Origin: Bacteroidota bacterium
Lineage (GTDB): Bacteria; Bacteroidota; Bacteroidia; Chitinophagales; Chitinophagaceae
Length of the DNA: 64,000 bases
Direction of reading: 5' to 3'
NCBI GenBank assembly: GCA_023386235.1
Contig: JAEWKC010000021.1
Span: 1-64,000 of the forward strand
Shown here: piece after piece, positions 63,541-64,000 of the stretch
Layout: each line of letters begins with the position of its first letter
Numbering within the stretch: the first letter of the stretch is position 1
Translations under genes and position numbers: made by a program
The notes under the pieces: generated by a model
Seen by the model: only the letters and a program-made list of their open reading frames with translations
Database searches by the model: none
What the model was told of the DNA's origin: nothing

Positions 63541-64000
63541 ATGTCTGAAGTTCAAAACTTTAAAGTAATTATTGATAACATCTCCATAGAGGTTCCAGCA
63601 GGAACCACTATTCTGGAGGCGGCACGTAAAATCGGCGGTGAGGTAGCTCCCCCTACCATGTGCTATTACAGCAAGCTGGAAGGCTCCGGGGGTAAATGTC
63701 GTACCTGCCTGGTTGAGGTAAGCAAAGGTTCCGAAAAAGATCCCCGGCCAATGCCCAAGCTACAAGCCAGCTGCCGCACCACGGTAATGGACGGAATGGA
63801 AGTTAAAAATATCACCTCGCAAAGAGTACAAGAAGCCCGGGCCGGAGTAGTAGAGTTTTTATTAATCAACCACCCGCTGGATTGTCCTATTTGCGACCAG
63901 GCCGGAGAATGTCACCTACAGGACCTTAGCTATGAGCATGGAAAGGTAGGCACCCGCTTTGAGTTTGAAAAAAGAATTTTCAAAAAAGTTGACCTTGGCG
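63541..64000 (+). CDS. nuoG: NADH-quinone oxidoreductase subunit G (partial, C-terminus off the right edge)
   Basis: The first 153 residues are visible from ATG at 63541. N1b [2Fe-2S] ligands lie in MCYYSKLEGSGGKCRTCLVEV and the later ASCRTT cysteine. HPLDCPICDQAGECHLQD marks the N4/N5 [4Fe-4S] region. The catalytic domains are beyond the window. It carries electrons from NuoF/E towards NuoB. Confidence 0.97.
   Translation, partial: MSEVQNFKVIIDNISIEVPAGTTILEAARKIGGEVAPPTMCYYSKLEGSGGKCRTCLVEVSKGSEKDPRPMPKLQASCRTTVMDGMEVKNITSQRVQEARAGVVEFLLINHPLDCPICDQAGECHLQDLSYEHGKVGTRFEFEKRIFKKVDLG

Noticed and set aside
1..64000. CRISPR array, insertion sequence or prophage
   Set aside because: No regularly spaced repeats, transposase, integrase or phage genes were seen anywhere in the window.

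Overview
The window is an A+T-rich Bacteroidota chromosome segment. Supporting signs are five SusC/SusD pairs, a hybrid two-component system, Bacteroidota-type -7 boxes (TAnnTTTG), many SPII lipoproteins and the nuo gene order. Gene content fits a Chitinophagaceae-like glycan degrader, but that family-level placement is inference. Nearly all of the window is coding; no gene-free stretch exceeds 300 bases. There is no sign of IS elements, phage or CRISPR.

Region 1 (1-13042) is the edge of a polysaccharide utilization locus (PUL). Two SusC/SusD pairs run leftward and continue past the window edge. They lie divergent to a large periplasm-sensing hybrid two-component regulator (8966-13042). A perfect 16-bp direct repeat spaced 21 bp sits in front of the first susC and is a strong operator candidate.

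Region 2 (13070-40412, all on the minus strand) is an unusually large sialic-acid locus. In transcription order it holds a FadR/GntR-type regulator, three secreted or lipoprotein sialidases, two successive FAS1-SusC-SusD modules, two more sialidase-fold lipoproteins (one divergent), N-acetylneuraminate lyase, a kelch-type sialic-acid mutarotase, a GH2 beta-galactosidase and an MFS transporter. The inferred flow is as follows: surface and periplasmic sialidases release sialic acid, SusCD complexes import glycan fragments, NanM speeds anomer interconversion, MFS moves sialic acid inward, NanA cleaves it to ManNAc and pyruvate, and GH2 removes the galactose exposed after desialylation. No ManNAc epimerase or kinase is present here. 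The regulator gene and the first sialidase share a nearly identical promoter-proximal motif, which suggests one regulon with autoregulation.

Region 3 (40530-43717) holds a tRNA with anticodon CAU, a HAD phosphatase, a small DUF4834-like membrane protein and a stand-alone TonB-dependent receptor.

Region 4 (43767-55185) is a compact beta-glucan-type PUL: SusC, SusD, a surface-binding protein with a duplicated C-terminal module, a PKD lipoprotein and a GH16 endo-glucanase. It is divergent from a Reg_prop/Y_Y_Y/LuxR-type transmembrane regulator. A perfect 11-bp tandem repeat lies in the divergent promoter region.

Region 5 (55272-64000) is core genome: rplK-rplA-rplJ-rplL, detached from both secE-nusG and rpoBC, then a YcxB-like membrane protein and nuoABCDEF plus the start of nuoG (complex I). 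Large non-coding gaps at nuoE-nuoF and nuoF-nuoG, the latter with a 26-bp perfect palindrome, are atypical for this operon.
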